Numbered from the stretch's first letter, positions 36,921 through 45,897 are shown. The stretch is 54,922 nt of DNA from Aeromonas sanarellii (GCF_000820085.1 NZ_CDBN01000045.1:1-54922); one strand, 5' to 3'. The notes: a model not told the origin generated them from the sequence alone. Numbers and translations: made by a program.

Positions 36921-38093
36921 ATGCCACTGGCGTTGTTTGCCCTCACCCTGAGTGCCTTTGCGATCGGCACCACCGAATTCGTGATCGTGGGGCTCATCCC
37001 CACCATCGCCGACCAACTGCACGTCTCGCTGCCCTCGGCGGGCCTGTTGGTCAGCCTCTATGCCTTGGGGGTCGCCATCGGCGCTCCCGTGCTGACGGCG
37101 CTCACCGGCAAGGTGCCGCGCAAGTGGCTGCTGGTGGGGCTGATGGCGCTCTTCACCGCCGGCAACCTGCTTGCCTGGCAGGCCCCCGGCTATGAGAGCC
37201 TGATCGTCGCCCGGGTGCTGACCGGTCTGGCCCACGGGGTCTTCTTCTCGGTGGGCAGCACCATAGCCACCGGCCTGGTGCCCAAGGAGAAGGCGGCGAG
37301 CGCCATCGCCATCATGTTCAGCGGCCTGACCGTGGCGCTGGTGACCGGCGTACCGCTCGGCACCTGGATTGGCCAGCAGTTCGGCTGGCGCGAGACCTTC
37401 CTGGTGGTGAGCGCACTCGGGGTCATCGCCATGGCCGGCAGCCTGCTGCTGATCCCGGGCAACCTGCCCAAGGGGGCTTCCGCCAGCCTGAGTGAGCAGC
37501 TCGCCGTGCTGACCAGGAAGCCCTTGCTGCTGGTCTATGCCAAGACGGCGCTGGGTTACGGCGGTGCCTTCACGGCCTTTACCTTCCTCGCCCCCATCCT
37601 GCAGCAGGTGAGCGGCTTCGATGCCAACGCGGTGAGCCTGATCCTGCTGGTCTACGGCGTCTCCGTGGCGGTCGGCAACATCTGGGGCGGCAAGCTCGCG
37701 GACAAGATGGGCCCGCTGCCCGCCCTCAAGCTGCTGTTTGCCGGTCTCGCCCTGGTGCTGCTGATGCTCACCTTCACCGCGCCCCATCCGGTGCTGGCGG
37801 TGCTCACCGTGCTGGTGTGGGGCGCCTTCGCCTTCGGCAACGTGCCCGGCCTGCAGGTGCTGGTGGTGAAACAGGCCGAGCAGCACACCCCGAACGCCGT
37901 GGACGTGGCCTCCGGCCTCAACATCGCCGCCTTCAACGTCGGCATAGCGCTCGGCTCCGTGGTAGGCGGCTTCGTGGTGGAGCACCTGGGGTTGATGCAC
38001 ACCCCCTGGATCGGCGCCCTCATAGTGCTGCTGGCCTATGGCCTGACCCATGCCAGCGAGAAGCGCGAAGCCAGACTGGCGCCGGCAATCTGA
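36921..38093 (+). CDS. MFS exporter, YdhP/AraJ-like (arabinose-efflux family)
   Basis: 390 residues with 12 predicted helices. Strong DHA1 exporter signatures: FAIGTTEFVIVGLIPTIA, YALGVAIGAPVLTALTG, LTGLAHGVFFSVGSTIATGLVP and NIAAFNVGIALGSVVGG. Closest in memory to E. coli YdhP/YdeA/AraJ, exporters of sugars, purines or drugs. Single gene between its own promoter and a terminator shared with the cyd operon. The substrate is unknown. Confidence 0.87.
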   Translation: MPLALFALTLSAFAIGTTEFVIVGLIPTIADQLHVSLPSAGLLVSLYALGVAIGAPVLTALTGKVPRKWLLVGLMALFTAGNLLAWQAPGYESLIVARVLTGLAHGVFFSVGSTIATGLVPKEKAASAIAIMFSGLTVALVTGVPLGTWIGQQFGWRETFLVVSALGVIAMAGSLLLIPGNLPKGASASLSEQLAVLTRKPLLLVYAKTALGYGGAFTAFTFLAPILQQVSGFDANAVSLILLVYGVSVAVGNIWGGKLADKMGPLPALKLLFAGLALVLLMLTFTAPHPVLAVLTVLVWGAFAFGNVPGLQVLVVKQAEQHTPNAVDVASGLNIAAFNVGIALGSVVGGFVVEHLGLMHTPWIGALIVLLAYGLTHASEKREARLAPAI

Positions 38094-38111
38094 TCCGCCA
38101 CGCAAAAGAAC

Positions 38112-38142
38112 GAGAAGGCCGACACCCAGTGTCGGCCTTTTT
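38112..38142. terminator. Bidirectional terminator, MFS gene and cydX
   Basis: AAGGCCGACAC-CCA-GTGTCGGCCTTTTT, 11-pair stem between convergent units. Confidence 0.92.
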
Positions 38143-38162
38143 CATTGGCAAGATGGCGCGGC

Positions 38163-38276
38163 TCAAGACTCCTTGAGATCCTCATCCGCGGCCCAGCGCG
38201 CCTCCAGCCAGAGCAGATTGACCAGGCCGCACAGCAGCGCAAACCCCAGCCCCAGTATCCAGGTGAAATACCACAT
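38163..38276 (-). CDS. cydX: Cytochrome bd-I oxidase small subunit CydX
   Basis: 37-residue single-helix membrane protein needed for stable, active cytochrome bd. Minus-strand peptide begins MWYFTWILGLGFALLCGL and continues LEARWAADEDLKES, the CydX pattern (MWYFxWxLG, then Glu after the helix). GAGGAG lies eight bases before the ATG. It lies 24 bases after cydB and ends the operon. Confidence 0.95.
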   Translation of the reverse strand: MWYFTWILGLGFALLCGLVNLLWLEARWAADEDLKES

Positions 38277-38300
38277 ATCGAAGACTCCTCAATTCCCGTG

Positions 38301-39428
38301 TCAGTAGAGGCTATGGCCGTGTTCGCGTACCTGCTCGGTGCTCATCTTGCCCCGCGCCACCCAGTAGACCCAGAGGGTGTAACCGATGTTGATGGGCATC
38401 AGCACGCCGACGATGCCCAGCATGATAAGCAGGGTACGCTCGCTGGAGGTGCCGTCCCACAGGGTCAGGCTGCTCGACGGATCCAGGGACGAGGGCAGCA
38501 CGAAGGGGAACAGGGCGATGGCGATGGTCAACATCATGGCGGCGCAGGCACCGCCGCTGGCGACTATGGCCAGCCGCGCCCAGCCAAGGGCGCTTGCCAG
38601 CGCGCTCAAGAGCGGCAGCAAGAGGCCAAGGGCCGGCACGGTCCAGAGCACGGGGTGCGCCATGAAGTTGCCAAACCAGCCATCCGGCGCCGTCGTCACC
38701 TGCTTCATCAGGGGGGTCAGGGCGCTGTTGAGATCCCCCATCTCGGCTATCTGGTAGCCGCGCATCTGGCTGAGCCAGAAGCCGCCGAGGGCAAACAGGG
38801 CGCTTGCCAGGGGGCCGAGCCAGCGGCTGTGGCGGGCGCAGCGCGCCGCTATTACCCCTTGAGTCTTGCACTGCAGGAAGCTGGCGCCGTGGAGCATCAG
38901 CAGGGCCAGCGCCGTGCCCATGCAGGTGAAGAGCAGGGGCCAGTTGAACTCGAAGGCACCATAGTGGATGCGAAGGGCCGAGTCGAAGCGAAACGGCAAG
39001 CCTTGCAGCAAGAAGCCGAGGGTCGCGCCAAACACCAGGGTCGGCAGCAGGGCGCCAACCACCAGGGCCCGGTCCCACCAGCGGCGCCACTGGGGATCCG
39101 GCAGCTTGCTGCGATAGTCAAAACCGACCGGGCGCAGGAAGAGGCCGAACAGCAGGAACATGAAGGGCACGTAGAGCGCCGAGAAGGAGGCGGCATAGAC
39201 CAGGGGCCAGGCGGCGAACAGGGTGCCGGCACCGGCGATGAGCCACACCTGGTTGCCCTCCCACACCGGGCCCACGCTGTTGAGCAGCACCCGCCGCTCC
39301 TCATCGTCCTTGGCCACCACGGGCAACAGCATGCCGACCCCGAGATCGAAGCCATCCATCACCACGAAGCCGATGAGCAGGAAGAGTACCAGCCCCCACC
39401 AGACGAGTTTCAGGGTTTCGTAATCCAT
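38301..39428 (-). CDS. cydB: Cytochrome bd ubiquinol oxidase subunit II CydB
   Basis: Inner-membrane subunit of the high-affinity terminal oxidase, 375 residues, nine helices. Starts [21 protein letters not shown], with [14 protein letters not shown] and [12 protein letters not shown], the CydB signatures. Its ATG overlaps the cydA stop by one base (TGATG), giving translational coupling. Confidence 0.96.
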   Translation of the reverse strand: MDYETLKLVWWGLVLFLLIGFVVMDGFDLGVGMLLPVVAKDDEERRVLLNSVGPVWEGNQVWLIAGAGTLFAAWPLVYAASFSALYVPFMFLLFGLFLRPVGFDYRSKLPDPQWRRWWDRALVVGALLPTLVFGATLGFLLQGLPFRFDSALRIHYGAFEFNWPLLFTCMGTALALLMLHGASFLQCKTQGVIAARCARHSRWLGPLASALFALGGFWLSQMRGYQIAEMGDLNSALTPLMKQVTTAPDGWFGNFMAHPVLWTVPALGLLLPLLSALASALGWARLAIVASGGACAAMMLTIAIALFPFVLPSSLDPSSSLTLWDGTSSERTLLIMLGIVGVLMPINIGYTLWVYWVARGKMSTEQVREHGHSLY

Positions 39429-40999
39429 CAGACGGGACTCCCGTTTTTCAACACTTCACCTTGATAACGACCCGTCTGCAGGCTGGCGGGCCCTTTGCGG
39501 ATCACGTGACGCAACAAGAACAGCTCCACCACCAGCAGCGTGCTGTAGATGAGGAAGATGGCGATCAGGCTGAACCAGAGCTGGCCCGGTTGCAGCAGGG
39601 AGACGGAGGCCGAGACCGGCAGCACCTCGCTGATGGTCCAGGGCTGGCGACCGAACTCGGCCACGAACCAGCCCGCCTCGATGGCAATCCAGGGCAGCGG
39701 TATGCTCCAGAACAAGGCCTTGAGCAGTCGGGTCGATTGCACCAGCCGGCCCCGGCACAGTTGCAGGAAGGCGGCGGCAAAGAGCGCCAGCAACACCACC
39801 CCTATGCCCACCATCAGCCGGAAGCTCCAGAACAGCGGCGCCACCTGGGGAATGGAGTCATCGACAGCCTTGGCGATGGCCGCCTCGTCCGCCTTGCCAA
39901 TCTCCTTGGCATGGGGGGTCAGCAGCAGGCCGTAGCCGAGATCGGCGCGGTGGCGCTCGAAGGTGGCCCTGGCCTCGGCATTGCTCCCGTCTGAGCGCAG
40001 CGCCTCCAGGGCGTCGTACGCCAGCATGCCGCTGCGGATGCGTTTCTCGTGCTGCGCTTTCAGATCCTTGAGGCCGGTCACCTGCTCATCCAGGGAGCGG
40101 GTGGCGATGATGCCCATCAGATAGGGGATCTTGACCGCGGCGTGGGTGGTCTCGGCGCTCTGATCCGGCAGGCCGAACAGGGTGAAGGAGGCAGGGGCAG
40201 GCTCGGTGTGCCACTCCGCCTCGATGGCGGCGAGCTTCACCTTCTGCACCTCGCCGGTGCGATAGCCCGACTCGTCCCCGAGCACGATGACCGAGAGGAT
40301 GGCGGCGAGGCCGAAGCCCGAGGCGATGGCGAAGGATCGCAGGGCGAAGCGCACCTCCATGCGGCGCAGCAGATACCAGCTGCTCACCCCCATCACGAAC
40401 AGGGAGGCGGCCACGTAGCCCGCCGCCACCGTGTGCACGAACTTGACCTGGGCCACCGGGTTGAAGATCACCGCCGCCACGTCGGTCAGCTCCATGCGCA
40501 TCGTCATGGGGTTGAACTCGGCGCCGACCGGGTTCTGCATCCAGCCGTTGGCGATGAGGATCCAGAGCGCGGAGAGGTTGGAACCGAGCGCCACCAGCGC
40601 GGTCACCAGCAGGTGCTGACCCCGGGAGAGCTTGTCCCAGCCGAAGAAGAAGAGGCCCACCAGGGTGGATTCGAGGAAGAAGGCCATCAGCCCCTCCACC
40701 GCCAGCGGGGTGCCGAAGATGTCGCCGACGTAGTGGGAGTAGTAGGCCCAGTTGGTGCCGAACTGGAACTCCAGGGTGATCCCGGTGGTCACCCCCATCA
40801 CGAAGTTGATGCCGAACAGCTTGCCCCAGAAGCGGGTGATGTCCTTGTAGATCACCTTGCCGGTCATCACGTAGGCCGACTCGGCGATCACCAGGATCCA
40901 GGACAGCCCCAGGGTGAGGGGCACAAACAGAAAGTGGAACATCGCCGTCGCGCCGAACTGTATTCGGGAGAGGCTGACCACATCATCCAGGCTTATCAT
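39428..40999 (-). CDS. cydA: Cytochrome bd ubiquinol oxidase subunit I CydA
   Basis: Catalytic subunit oxidising ubiquinol and reducing O2 at low oxygen; carries hemes b558, b595 and d. 523 residues, the long Q-loop type like E. coli. Heme ligand His22 in [13 protein letters not shown] (E. coli His19), [13 protein letters not shown], and the [13 protein letters not shown] heme-b558 histidine are seen. The ATG at 40999 begins the conserved [15 protein letters not shown]. Operon cydA-cydB-cydX. Its promoter must lie in the 120 bases shared with the divergent MocR regulator. Confidence 0.97.
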   Translation of the reverse strand: MISLDDVVSLSRIQFGATAMFHFLFVPLTLGLSWILVIAESAYVMTGKVIYKDITRFWGKLFGINFVMGVTTGITLEFQFGTNWAYYSHYVGDIFGTPLAVEGLMAFFLESTLVGLFFFGWDKLSRGQHLLVTALVALGSNLSALWILIANGWMQNPVGAEFNPMTMRMELTDVAAVIFNPVAQVKFVHTVAAGYVAASLFVMGVSSWYLLRRMEVRFALRSFAIASGFGLAAILSVIVLGDESGYRTGEVQKVKLAAIEAEWHTEPAPASFTLFGLPDQSAETTHAAVKIPYLMGIIATRSLDEQVTGLKDLKAQHEKRIRSGMLAYDALEALRSDGSNAEARATFERHRADLGYGLLLTPHAKEIGKADEAAIAKAVDDSIPQVAPLFWSFRLMVGIGVVLLALFAAAFLQLCRGRLVQSTRLLKALFWSIPLPWIAIEAGWFVAEFGRQPWTISEVLPVSASVSLLQPGQLWFSLIAIFLIYSTLLVVELFLLRHVIRKGPASLQTGRYQGEVLKNGSPV

Positions 41000-41064
41000 G
41001 CATGACTCTCTATGTTGCATTTAACAGGCAGGTTTTCGCCCGTTCAGTACAACACGCGCCATGA

Positions 41065-41107
41065 CACCTATAACAGATGCAGTTATAGTGAAATCCACCT
41101 ATAACAG
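41065..41107. promoter_or_regulatory. MocR-type operator between cydA and the ydcR-like gene
   Basis: Two direct copies of CACCTATAACAG (41065-41076, 41096-41107), 31 bases apart, with an inverted GTTATAG (41082-41088) between them, forming CTATAAC-N7-GTTATAG. Combined direct and inverted repeats are what characterised MocR regulators such as PdxR and GabR bind. The site overlaps the probable -10 (TATAAC) of the regulator gene and lies 66-108 bases from the cydA start. Confidence 0.65.
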
Positions 41108-41119
41108 TTTGAGCCCACC

Positions 41120-42538
41120 ATGTCCCGCTACGGCCAACTGGCAGATCAGCTGCAGCAACAGATAGAGAGCGGCGTCTGGCGAGCGGGGGAGCGCATCCCC
41201 TCCATCCGCCAGAGCTGCAAGACCCACAACCTGAGCCCCATGACGGTGCTGCAGGCCTATCAGCTGCTGGAGAGCCGCGGCCTGGTGCTGGCCCGGCCCC
41301 AGTCCGGCTACTACGTCAAGGCCGCCGCCTCCCCCCAGCGCATCAGCGCCCCCCGGCAGGCCCGCTACAGCGGATCTGTGGACATCAACGATCTGGTGTT
41401 CGAGGTGCTGCAGGCGAGCAAGTCACGGGAGCTGGTGCCGCTGGGCATGGCGGTGGCGGATCCCGCCCTCTTCCCCCACCCCCAGCTCGGCCGGGCCCTG
41501 GGGAGCTGCATGCGCCGGCTCGATCCCTTCAGCACGGTGGCGGACCTCCCCCCCGGCAACGAGATCCTGCGCCGGGCCATCGCCCGCCGCTACGCGGACG
41601 ACGGCCTGGCGGTCGACCCCCAAGAGATCATCATCACCACCGGCGCCATGGAGGCGCTCTCCCTCAGCCTGCAGGTGCTGACCGAGCCGGGAGACTGGGT
41701 GGTGGTGGAGTCACCCACCTTCTACGGCGCCCTGCAGGCCATCGAGCGGCTCAAGCTCAACGTGGTGGAGATCCCGGTGCGCCCCGGGGTCGGCATCGAT
41801 CTCGCGCTGCTGGCCCAGGCGCTCGCCGAGCGCCCCATCAAGGCGTGCTGGATGATGGGCAACGTCCAGCACCCGCTGGGTCATACCATGCCGGATGGCC
41901 ACAAGCAGGCGCTGATGCAACTGCTCAACGCACACCGGGTGCCCCTGGTGGAGGACGACGTCTACGCCGAGCTCTACTTTGGCCGCGAGCGCCCCCGCCC
42001 CCTCAAGTGCTGGGATGCGCGGGGAGAGAGCCTGCTGTGCGGCTCGTTTTCCAAATGTCTGGCGCCGGGCTTTCGGGTCGGCTGGGTGGTGGCAGGGGCC
42101 CATGCCGAGCGCATCCAGCGGCTGCAGCTCATATCGACCCTCTCCACCAATGTGCCGAGCCAGCTCGCGCTCGCCGACATGCTGCGCCAGGGGGGGGTGG
42201 ACGCCCACTTTCGCCGCCTGCGCCATACCCTGGCCCAGCGCCAGCAGCAGATGCGGGCCGCCCTGCTGCGCCTCTTCCCCGAGGCGAGGATCAGCGCCCC
42301 GGATGGCGGCTACTTCCTCTGGCTGGAGTTCGATCACCGCCTAGACAGCCGGGCCCTGCACACACAGGCGCTCGCCTGCGGCTTTTCGCTCGCGCCGGGG
42401 GCGCTGTTTTCGAGCCAGGGCCAGCACAACCACTGCCTGCGCCTGAACAGCTCCCATCCCTGGAGCCCGGCGCTGGAGGCGGCGCTTGCCAGACTGGCGG
42501 AGCTGATCCACCAGCAGCTCGGCACCGGCCAGGGCTAG
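41120..42538 (+). CDS. ydcR: MocR-family regulator (GntR HTH + aminotransferase-like domain), YdcR-like
   Basis: 472 residues: winged HTH at 1-65 (GVWRAGERIPSIRQSC, LSPMTVLQAYQLLESRGL) and a fold-type I PLP domain from about 100. The PLP lysine is Lys312 in GSFSKCLAPGFRVGW; YGALQAIERL and VEDDVYAELYF (PLP-pyridine Asp) are intact. Where aminotransferases and, as I recall, E. coli YdcR have Asn-Pro-x-Gly this protein has His-Pro-Leu-Gly (His251). Very close to YdcR overall. No Shine-Dalgarno is obvious, so the mRNA leader may be very short. PLP-sensing is family knowledge. Confidence 0.88.
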   Translation: MSRYGQLADQLQQQIESGVWRAGERIPSIRQSCKTHNLSPMTVLQAYQLLESRGLVLARPQSGYYVKAAASPQRISAPRQARYSGSVDINDLVFEVLQASKSRELVPLGMAVADPALFPHPQLGRALGSCMRRLDPFSTVADLPPGNEILRRAIARRYADDGLAVDPQEIIITTGAMEALSLSLQVLTEPGDWVVVESPTFYGALQAIERLKLNVVEIPVRPGVGIDLALLAQALAERPIKACWMMGNVQHPLGHTMPDGHKQALMQLLNAHRVPLVEDDVYAELYFGRERPRPLKCWDARGESLLCGSFSKCLAPGFRVGWVVAGAHAERIQRLQLISTLSTNVPSQLALADMLRQGGVDAHFRRLRHTLAQRQQQMRAALLRLFPEARISAPDGGYFLWLEFDHRLDSRALHTQALACGFSLAPGALFSSQGQHNHCLRLNSSHPWSPALEAALARLAELIHQQLGTGQG

Positions 42539-42574
42539 CCACCATGCCTCTGAGCCCGCCTGCGAGGCTGGCTC

Positions 42575-42619
42575 GCCGTCGACTTCGGCTGCCCCGGCTC
42601 GACGGCGCCCGATTTTTTT
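42575..42619 (+). terminator. Terminator after the ydcR-like gene
   Basis: GCCGTCGA-N16-TCGACGGC then GCCCGATTTTTTT; eight-pair outer stem, loop itself GC-rich. Confidence 0.65.
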
Positions 42620-42630
42620 CTGCTCGGCTG

Positions 42631-42657
42631 CATCCAATCGCCTCCCTCCTGCGTCTC
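42631..42657 (+). promoter_or_regulatory. Candidate ECF-sigma promoter before the acfC-sigma unit
   Basis: CATCCAA, 14 bases, CGTCTC, about 30 bases before the acfC-like start. The element pair resembles -35/-10 boxes of SigK-like ECF sigma factors, and the unit itself encodes such a sigma factor, so autoregulation is plausible but unproven. Confidence 0.35.
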
Positions 42658-42685
42658 TTGCTTGAACCTCAATCAAGGAGACACG

Positions 42686-43492
42686 ATGAAATCCCACCCC
42701 CTCTGGCTCGCCCTGCTCTGCTCGGCCCTCATCCAGCCGCTGCAGGCCGCCACCCTCCCCCAGTCTGCCCAGACCGACCCCGTCCATCAGGCCGACGACG
42801 GCGTGATCCGCCTCTATGGCCCCGGTGGCCCGGACACCGCCCTGAAACGGGCGGCCGCGGCCTTCCAGCAGGAGACCGGGATCCCGGTCGAGGTCACCGC
42901 CGGCCCCGAACATGGCTGGCGCGACAGGGCCGTCAAGGATGCGGATCTCATCTTCGCCGGGGCCGAGCAATCCATGTCCGCCTACCTGCGAAGCTACCCC
43001 TTCCTCGACCCCCAGAGCGCCCACGCCTACTACCTGCGCCGCAGCGTCATCGCGGTGCAGAAGGGCAACCCGGCGCAGATCACGGGGGTGGAGGATCTGA
43101 TCAACCGCCCCCTCAAGGTGGTGGTGACCGAGGGGCTCGGCAACTACAACACCTCGGGCACCGGCCTCTGGGAAGACGTGGCCGGCCGCAAGGGCAAGCT
43201 GGCCGATGTGCAGAAGCTCAGGCGCAACATCGTCGCCTTCGAGCAGGGCAGCGGCGCCAGTTTCCGGGCCTTCACCAATCAGCAGGCCGATGCCTGGATC
43301 ACCTGGGTGCACTGGCCCCTGAACCACCAGGACAAGGCCGACTTCGTCGAGATCGAGCCGGAGCGCCGCGTCTATCGCGGCCTGCTGATCAGCAAGGCGC
43401 AGGGCGCGGATGCCGGCGCCCAGCGCTTCCTCGACTTCATCGACAGCCCCAAGGGCGAGCCCTTCTTCGCCCAGGATGGTTGGACCCGTTAA
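42686..43492 (+). CDS. AcfC-like periplasmic substrate-binding protein
   Basis: 268 residues with a signal peptide (LWLALLCSALIQPLQA|ATL) and a ModA-like periplasmic-binding fold. It matches the accessory colonisation factor AcfC group: IRLYGPGGPDTALKRAAAAF, VTAGPEHGWRDRAVKDADLIF, GTGLWEDVAGRKG and WITWVHWPLNHQDKADFVEIEPE. In Vibrio cholerae acfC belongs to the ToxR regulon; relatives bind sulfate-like or acidic ligands. No ABC partners are near, so it may be a sensor or scavenger. CAAGGAG ribosome-binding site. First gene of a four-gene unit. Confidence 0.82.
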   Translation: MKSHPLWLALLCSALIQPLQAATLPQSAQTDPVHQADDGVIRLYGPGGPDTALKRAAAAFQQETGIPVEVTAGPEHGWRDRAVKDADLIFAGAEQSMSAYLRSYPFLDPQSAHAYYLRRSVIAVQKGNPAQITGVEDLINRPLKVVVTEGLGNYNTSGTGLWEDVAGRKGKLADVQKLRRNIVAFEQGSGASFRAFTNQQADAWITWVHWPLNHQDKADFVEIEPERRVYRGLLISKAQGADAGAQRFLDFIDSPKGEPFFAQDGWTR

Positions 43493-43545
43493 CCCTGACC
43501 TCCCATAACCCAAAGACCATCGCCAACAAACCCAAGGAGAACGCC

Positions 43546-43965
43546 ATGAACAAGTTCCTCATCAGCCTCGCCTGCCTGCCCCTCGCCTCGGCCTGTGCCC
43601 TGGACACCCAGCCCCTGAGCGGCGCCGAGCAGCTGCCCATCGCCCGGATGACGGAGAACGGCAAGGCCTATCTGGTCGATGCCAAGGGCTTCAGCCTCTA
43701 CCGCTTCGACAAGGATGCCCAAGGAAAATCAACCTGTTATGCTGAGTGCGCCGAGAAGTGGCCGCCCGCATTGGCCAGCGCGGAGCAGGTCAAGGCGGGG
43801 GTCGGCAAGGCCGCAGACGCCGGGATCGGCCTGGTCCTGCGCGACGACGGCCGCTATCAGTGGAGCTACCGTGGCCAGCCGCTCTATCGCTGGATCAAGG
43901 ATGAGCAGCCCGGCCAGAGCCGCGGGGATGGCGTGAAGCATGTCTGGCACCGCGTCCAACTATGA
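43546..43965 (+). CDS. COG4315-type lipoprotein (secreted repeat, PF03640)
   Basis: 139 residues with lipobox CLPLASAC (Cys17) and two copies of the family's Yx(F/W/Y)xxD motif: LYRFDKD and LYRWIKD. A conserved CYAECAEKWPP sits between them, a cysteine pair typical of the family. Function unknown, but these lipoproteins are often encoded beside ECF sigma genes. AAGGAG is upstream; the sigma gene follows 7 bases after the stop. Confidence 0.85.
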   Translation: MNKFLISLACLPLASACALDTQPLSGAEQLPIARMTENGKAYLVDAKGFSLYRFDKDAQGKSTCYAECAEKWPPALASAEQVKAGVGKAADAGIGLVLRDDGRYQWSYRGQPLYRWIKDEQPGQSRGDGVKHVWHRVQL

Positions 43966-43972
43966 GGTCTGA

Positions 43973-44515
43973 GTGAACATCGACAACCAGCAGCTCGCCC
44001 ACCTGCTCGCCCGCAGCAAGCAGAGGGACAAGCAGGCGTTTGAAGCCCTCTACCAGCTGACGGGCCAGCCCCTGTACGCCATGCTCTATGGCCTGCTGAA
44101 AGACAGGCAATGGGCCGCGGACATATTGCAGGAGGGCTTTTTGAAGATCTGGCACGGTCAGGGCGCCCATCCCGTCGACTACCCCTGGGCCTGGCTCTGC
44201 CAGTGCATGCGCAATCTGGCCATCGACGCCCTGCGGGCGAAGAAGCGCCACGGGGAGACCCCGCTGGAGGAGTCCTGGGAGGAGAGAACCAGCCAGGAGA
44301 CCCGGCCAGGAGACACAGAGGGGCTTGCCCCCTCTTTCTCCCTCGAGCACTGCCTCGGGCGGCTCTGTGCCGACAAGCGCAACGCCATCGTACTCGCCTA
44401 TCGCCACGGCCTGAGCCACCAGGAGATCGTCACCCACACCCAGACCCCGCTTTGCACCGTCAAGTCCTGGATCCGGCGCGGACTGGAGGAGCTCAAGCTA
44501 TGTCTGACCCAGTGA
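43973..44515 (+). CDS. ECF RNA polymerase sigma factor (SigK/RskA-type)
   Basis: 180 residues, GTG start. Region 2: FEALYQLTGQPLYAMLYG and RQWAADILQEGFLKIW; region 4: KRNAIVLAYRHGLSHQEIV, then TPLCTVKSWIRRGLEELK (helix-turn-helix). It is short and has no C-terminal extension. It overlaps the downstream anti-sigma gene by 16 bases, which fixes the stoichiometry of the pair. Likely held inactive by that membrane anti-sigma factor until an envelope signal appears. Confidence 0.9.
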   Translation: MNIDNQQLAHLLARSKQRDKQAFEALYQLTGQPLYAMLYGLLKDRQWAADILQEGFLKIWHGQGAHPVDYPWAWLCQCMRNLAIDALRAKKRHGETPLEESWEERTSQETRPGDTEGLAPSFSLEHCLGRLCADKRNAIVLAYRHGLSHQEIVTHTQTPLCTVKSWIRRGLEELKLCLTQ

Positions 44516-45204
44516 CCCCCCAACGCTACCGGGATCCCGCCCTGCGCGAGCGGCTCGCCGGCGAATATGTGCTGGGCACCCTGAGCCCGCGGGTGCAGGG
44601 CAGGATGAGCCGGCTGATGGCCCGCGACCCCGACTGGTGGCAGTGGATCGAGCAGTGGCAACAACATCTGGATCCCCTGCTGCATCAACCCCAGCCCGCC
44701 CCGCCCCTGCCCCGCAGCGTCTGGCGTAACATAGAGCAGGGGATCTCTCCCAAACCCAGGCCCCATCGCCTGTGGTGGCCGCTCGCCATGGCCGCCTCCC
44801 TGCTGCTCGGGCTGTGGCTGCAGCCGCTGCTCCCCTGGCCCTCCGCCCCCATCCAGCCGGTGCGCTACCTGGCCATGATGTCATCTGCCAATGAGGAAGC
44901 CCCCTTCGTGCTGGTGGCCTATCAGGGCAAGCGGCCGGGCCAGTCCAGCATCCGCCTGCAACAGAACCAGGCGAGCCCGCTGCGCCTGCCCACCGACGCC
45001 ATGCTCTGGATGCGCGACAAAGAGTCCGCCAAGCTGGTGCCCCTGGCCCCCCTCGGGGAGGTCATGGCGGGCCGATTGATGAGCCCGACCGAATGGAAAC
45101 AGCTCAAGCAGAGCAGCGAGCTGCTGGTGATGGCGAAGGGGAGCGAGCGCCCGCTCTATCGCGGCCACTGCATCGAGCTCGGCCCCTGGCCGGCGGAGAG
45201 CTGA
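44500..45204 (+). CDS. RskA-like transmembrane anti-sigma factor
   Basis: 234 residues. A cytoplasmic zinc-free anti-sigma-like helical domain (RERLAGEYVLGTLSPRVQGRM, as in RskA) is followed by one transmembrane helix (LWWPLAMAASLLLGLWLQPLL, about residues 90-110) and a periplasmic C-terminal domain of about 120 residues (PFVLVAYQGKRPGQSSIRLQ, WMRDKESAKLVPL). It ends the unit, with a terminator after it. The signal is unknown; the AcfC-like and lipoprotein products are candidate partners. Confidence 0.87.
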   Translation: MSDPVTPQRYRDPALRERLAGEYVLGTLSPRVQGRMSRLMARDPDWWQWIEQWQQHLDPLLHQPQPAPPLPRSVWRNIEQGISPKPRPHRLWWPLAMAASLLLGLWLQPLLPWPSAPIQPVRYLAMMSSANEEAPFVLVAYQGKRPGQSSIRLQQNQASPLRLPTDAMLWMRDKESAKLVPLAPLGEVMAGRLMSPTEWKQLKQSSELLVMAKGSERPLYRGHCIELGPWPAES

Positions 45205-45229
45205 GCACGAGCGCAGCCCCTGCGACAGC

Positions 45230-45256
45230 AACAAGGCCCCATGGCGGGGCCTTGTT
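45230..45256. terminator. Bidirectional terminator after the sigma unit
   Basis: AACAAGGCCCC-ATGGC-GGGGCCTTGTT, 11-pair stem between convergent genes. Confidence 0.85.
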
Positions 45257-45275
45257 CATCGCGCGGCTCCCCGGC

Positions 45276-45734
45276 TTATCGGGCGTAAATCTCCGACTGG
45301 CGGGTAAAACCCAGGGATTCGTAAAGTGCCTTGGCCCGCGTGTTGAACGACATCACCTCCAGGCGCAGCTGACTCGCGCCCCGGGCCTTGCCCCAGCCGT
45401 CACAATGGGCGATCAGCGCCTTGCCGATGCCTTGGGAGCGATGCCCCTCATCGACCACCACGGTGCTGATGCGGCAAATGGGCTGCTTGCTGAGAAAAGG
45501 GATGGTCTCGTTGATGTCGATGCGCGCGGTCAGAAAGCCCGCCACCTTGCCCGCCACCACCGCCACGCAAAACAGCCGGCCTTCGGCGGCGATGGCGTCG
45601 AGCAAGAAGGTGCGCTCCTCGGGGGATGGGGGGCGAAACACCTGTGGGGCCTGCTCGAAGTGGATCTCTCCTATCTGCCGGTTCAGCTCGAGAATGGCGT
45701 CGATATCCTGTTCATTGGCCTTGCGAATGTTCAC
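45276..45734 (-). CDS. GNAT-family N-acetyltransferase
   Basis: 152 residues, GTG start with AAGGAG before it. Acetyl-CoA pocket motif: STVVVDEGHRSQGIGKALI (the Q/RxxGxG/A signature), then the terminal FNTRAKALYESLGF motif B. Substrate unknown; the N-terminal NIRKANEQDIDAILELNRQIG is generic. Confidence 0.85.
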   Translation of the reverse strand: MNIRKANEQDIDAILELNRQIGEIHFEQAPQVFRPPSPEERTFLLDAIAAEGRLFCVAVVAGKVAGFLTARIDINETIPFLSKQPICRISTVVVDEGHRSQGIGKALIAHCDGWGKARGASQLRLEVMSFNTRAKALYESLGFTRQSEIYAR

Positions 45735-45849
45735 CTGATGCTCCTTGCATGGTGGGCCGGCGGGGATGATAGAGTCTCATCCGTCACCCTTTGGCCTGAA
45801 CCCGCATCTTACTGGCTTGCACCGGCAACCAGCAAGCCGCCCGCAGAAA

Positions 45850-45885
45850 ACGACCAGGCCCCGCGATGGGGCCTGGTCGTCAACA
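45850..45885 (-). terminator. Terminator after the DUF533 gene
   Basis: ACGACCAGGCCCC-(ATCGC)-GGGGCCTGGTCGT, a 13-pair stem followed on the minus strand by TTTTC. Confidence 0.88.
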
Positions 45886-45897
45886 CGATGGCGCGGC

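Noticed and set aside
41845..43965. 706-codon frame running from ydcR-like gene through acfC-like gene into the lipoprotein
   Set aside because: Only the final 139 codons from 43546 are real; the rest is out-of-frame reading of two other genes with no stop because of high GC.
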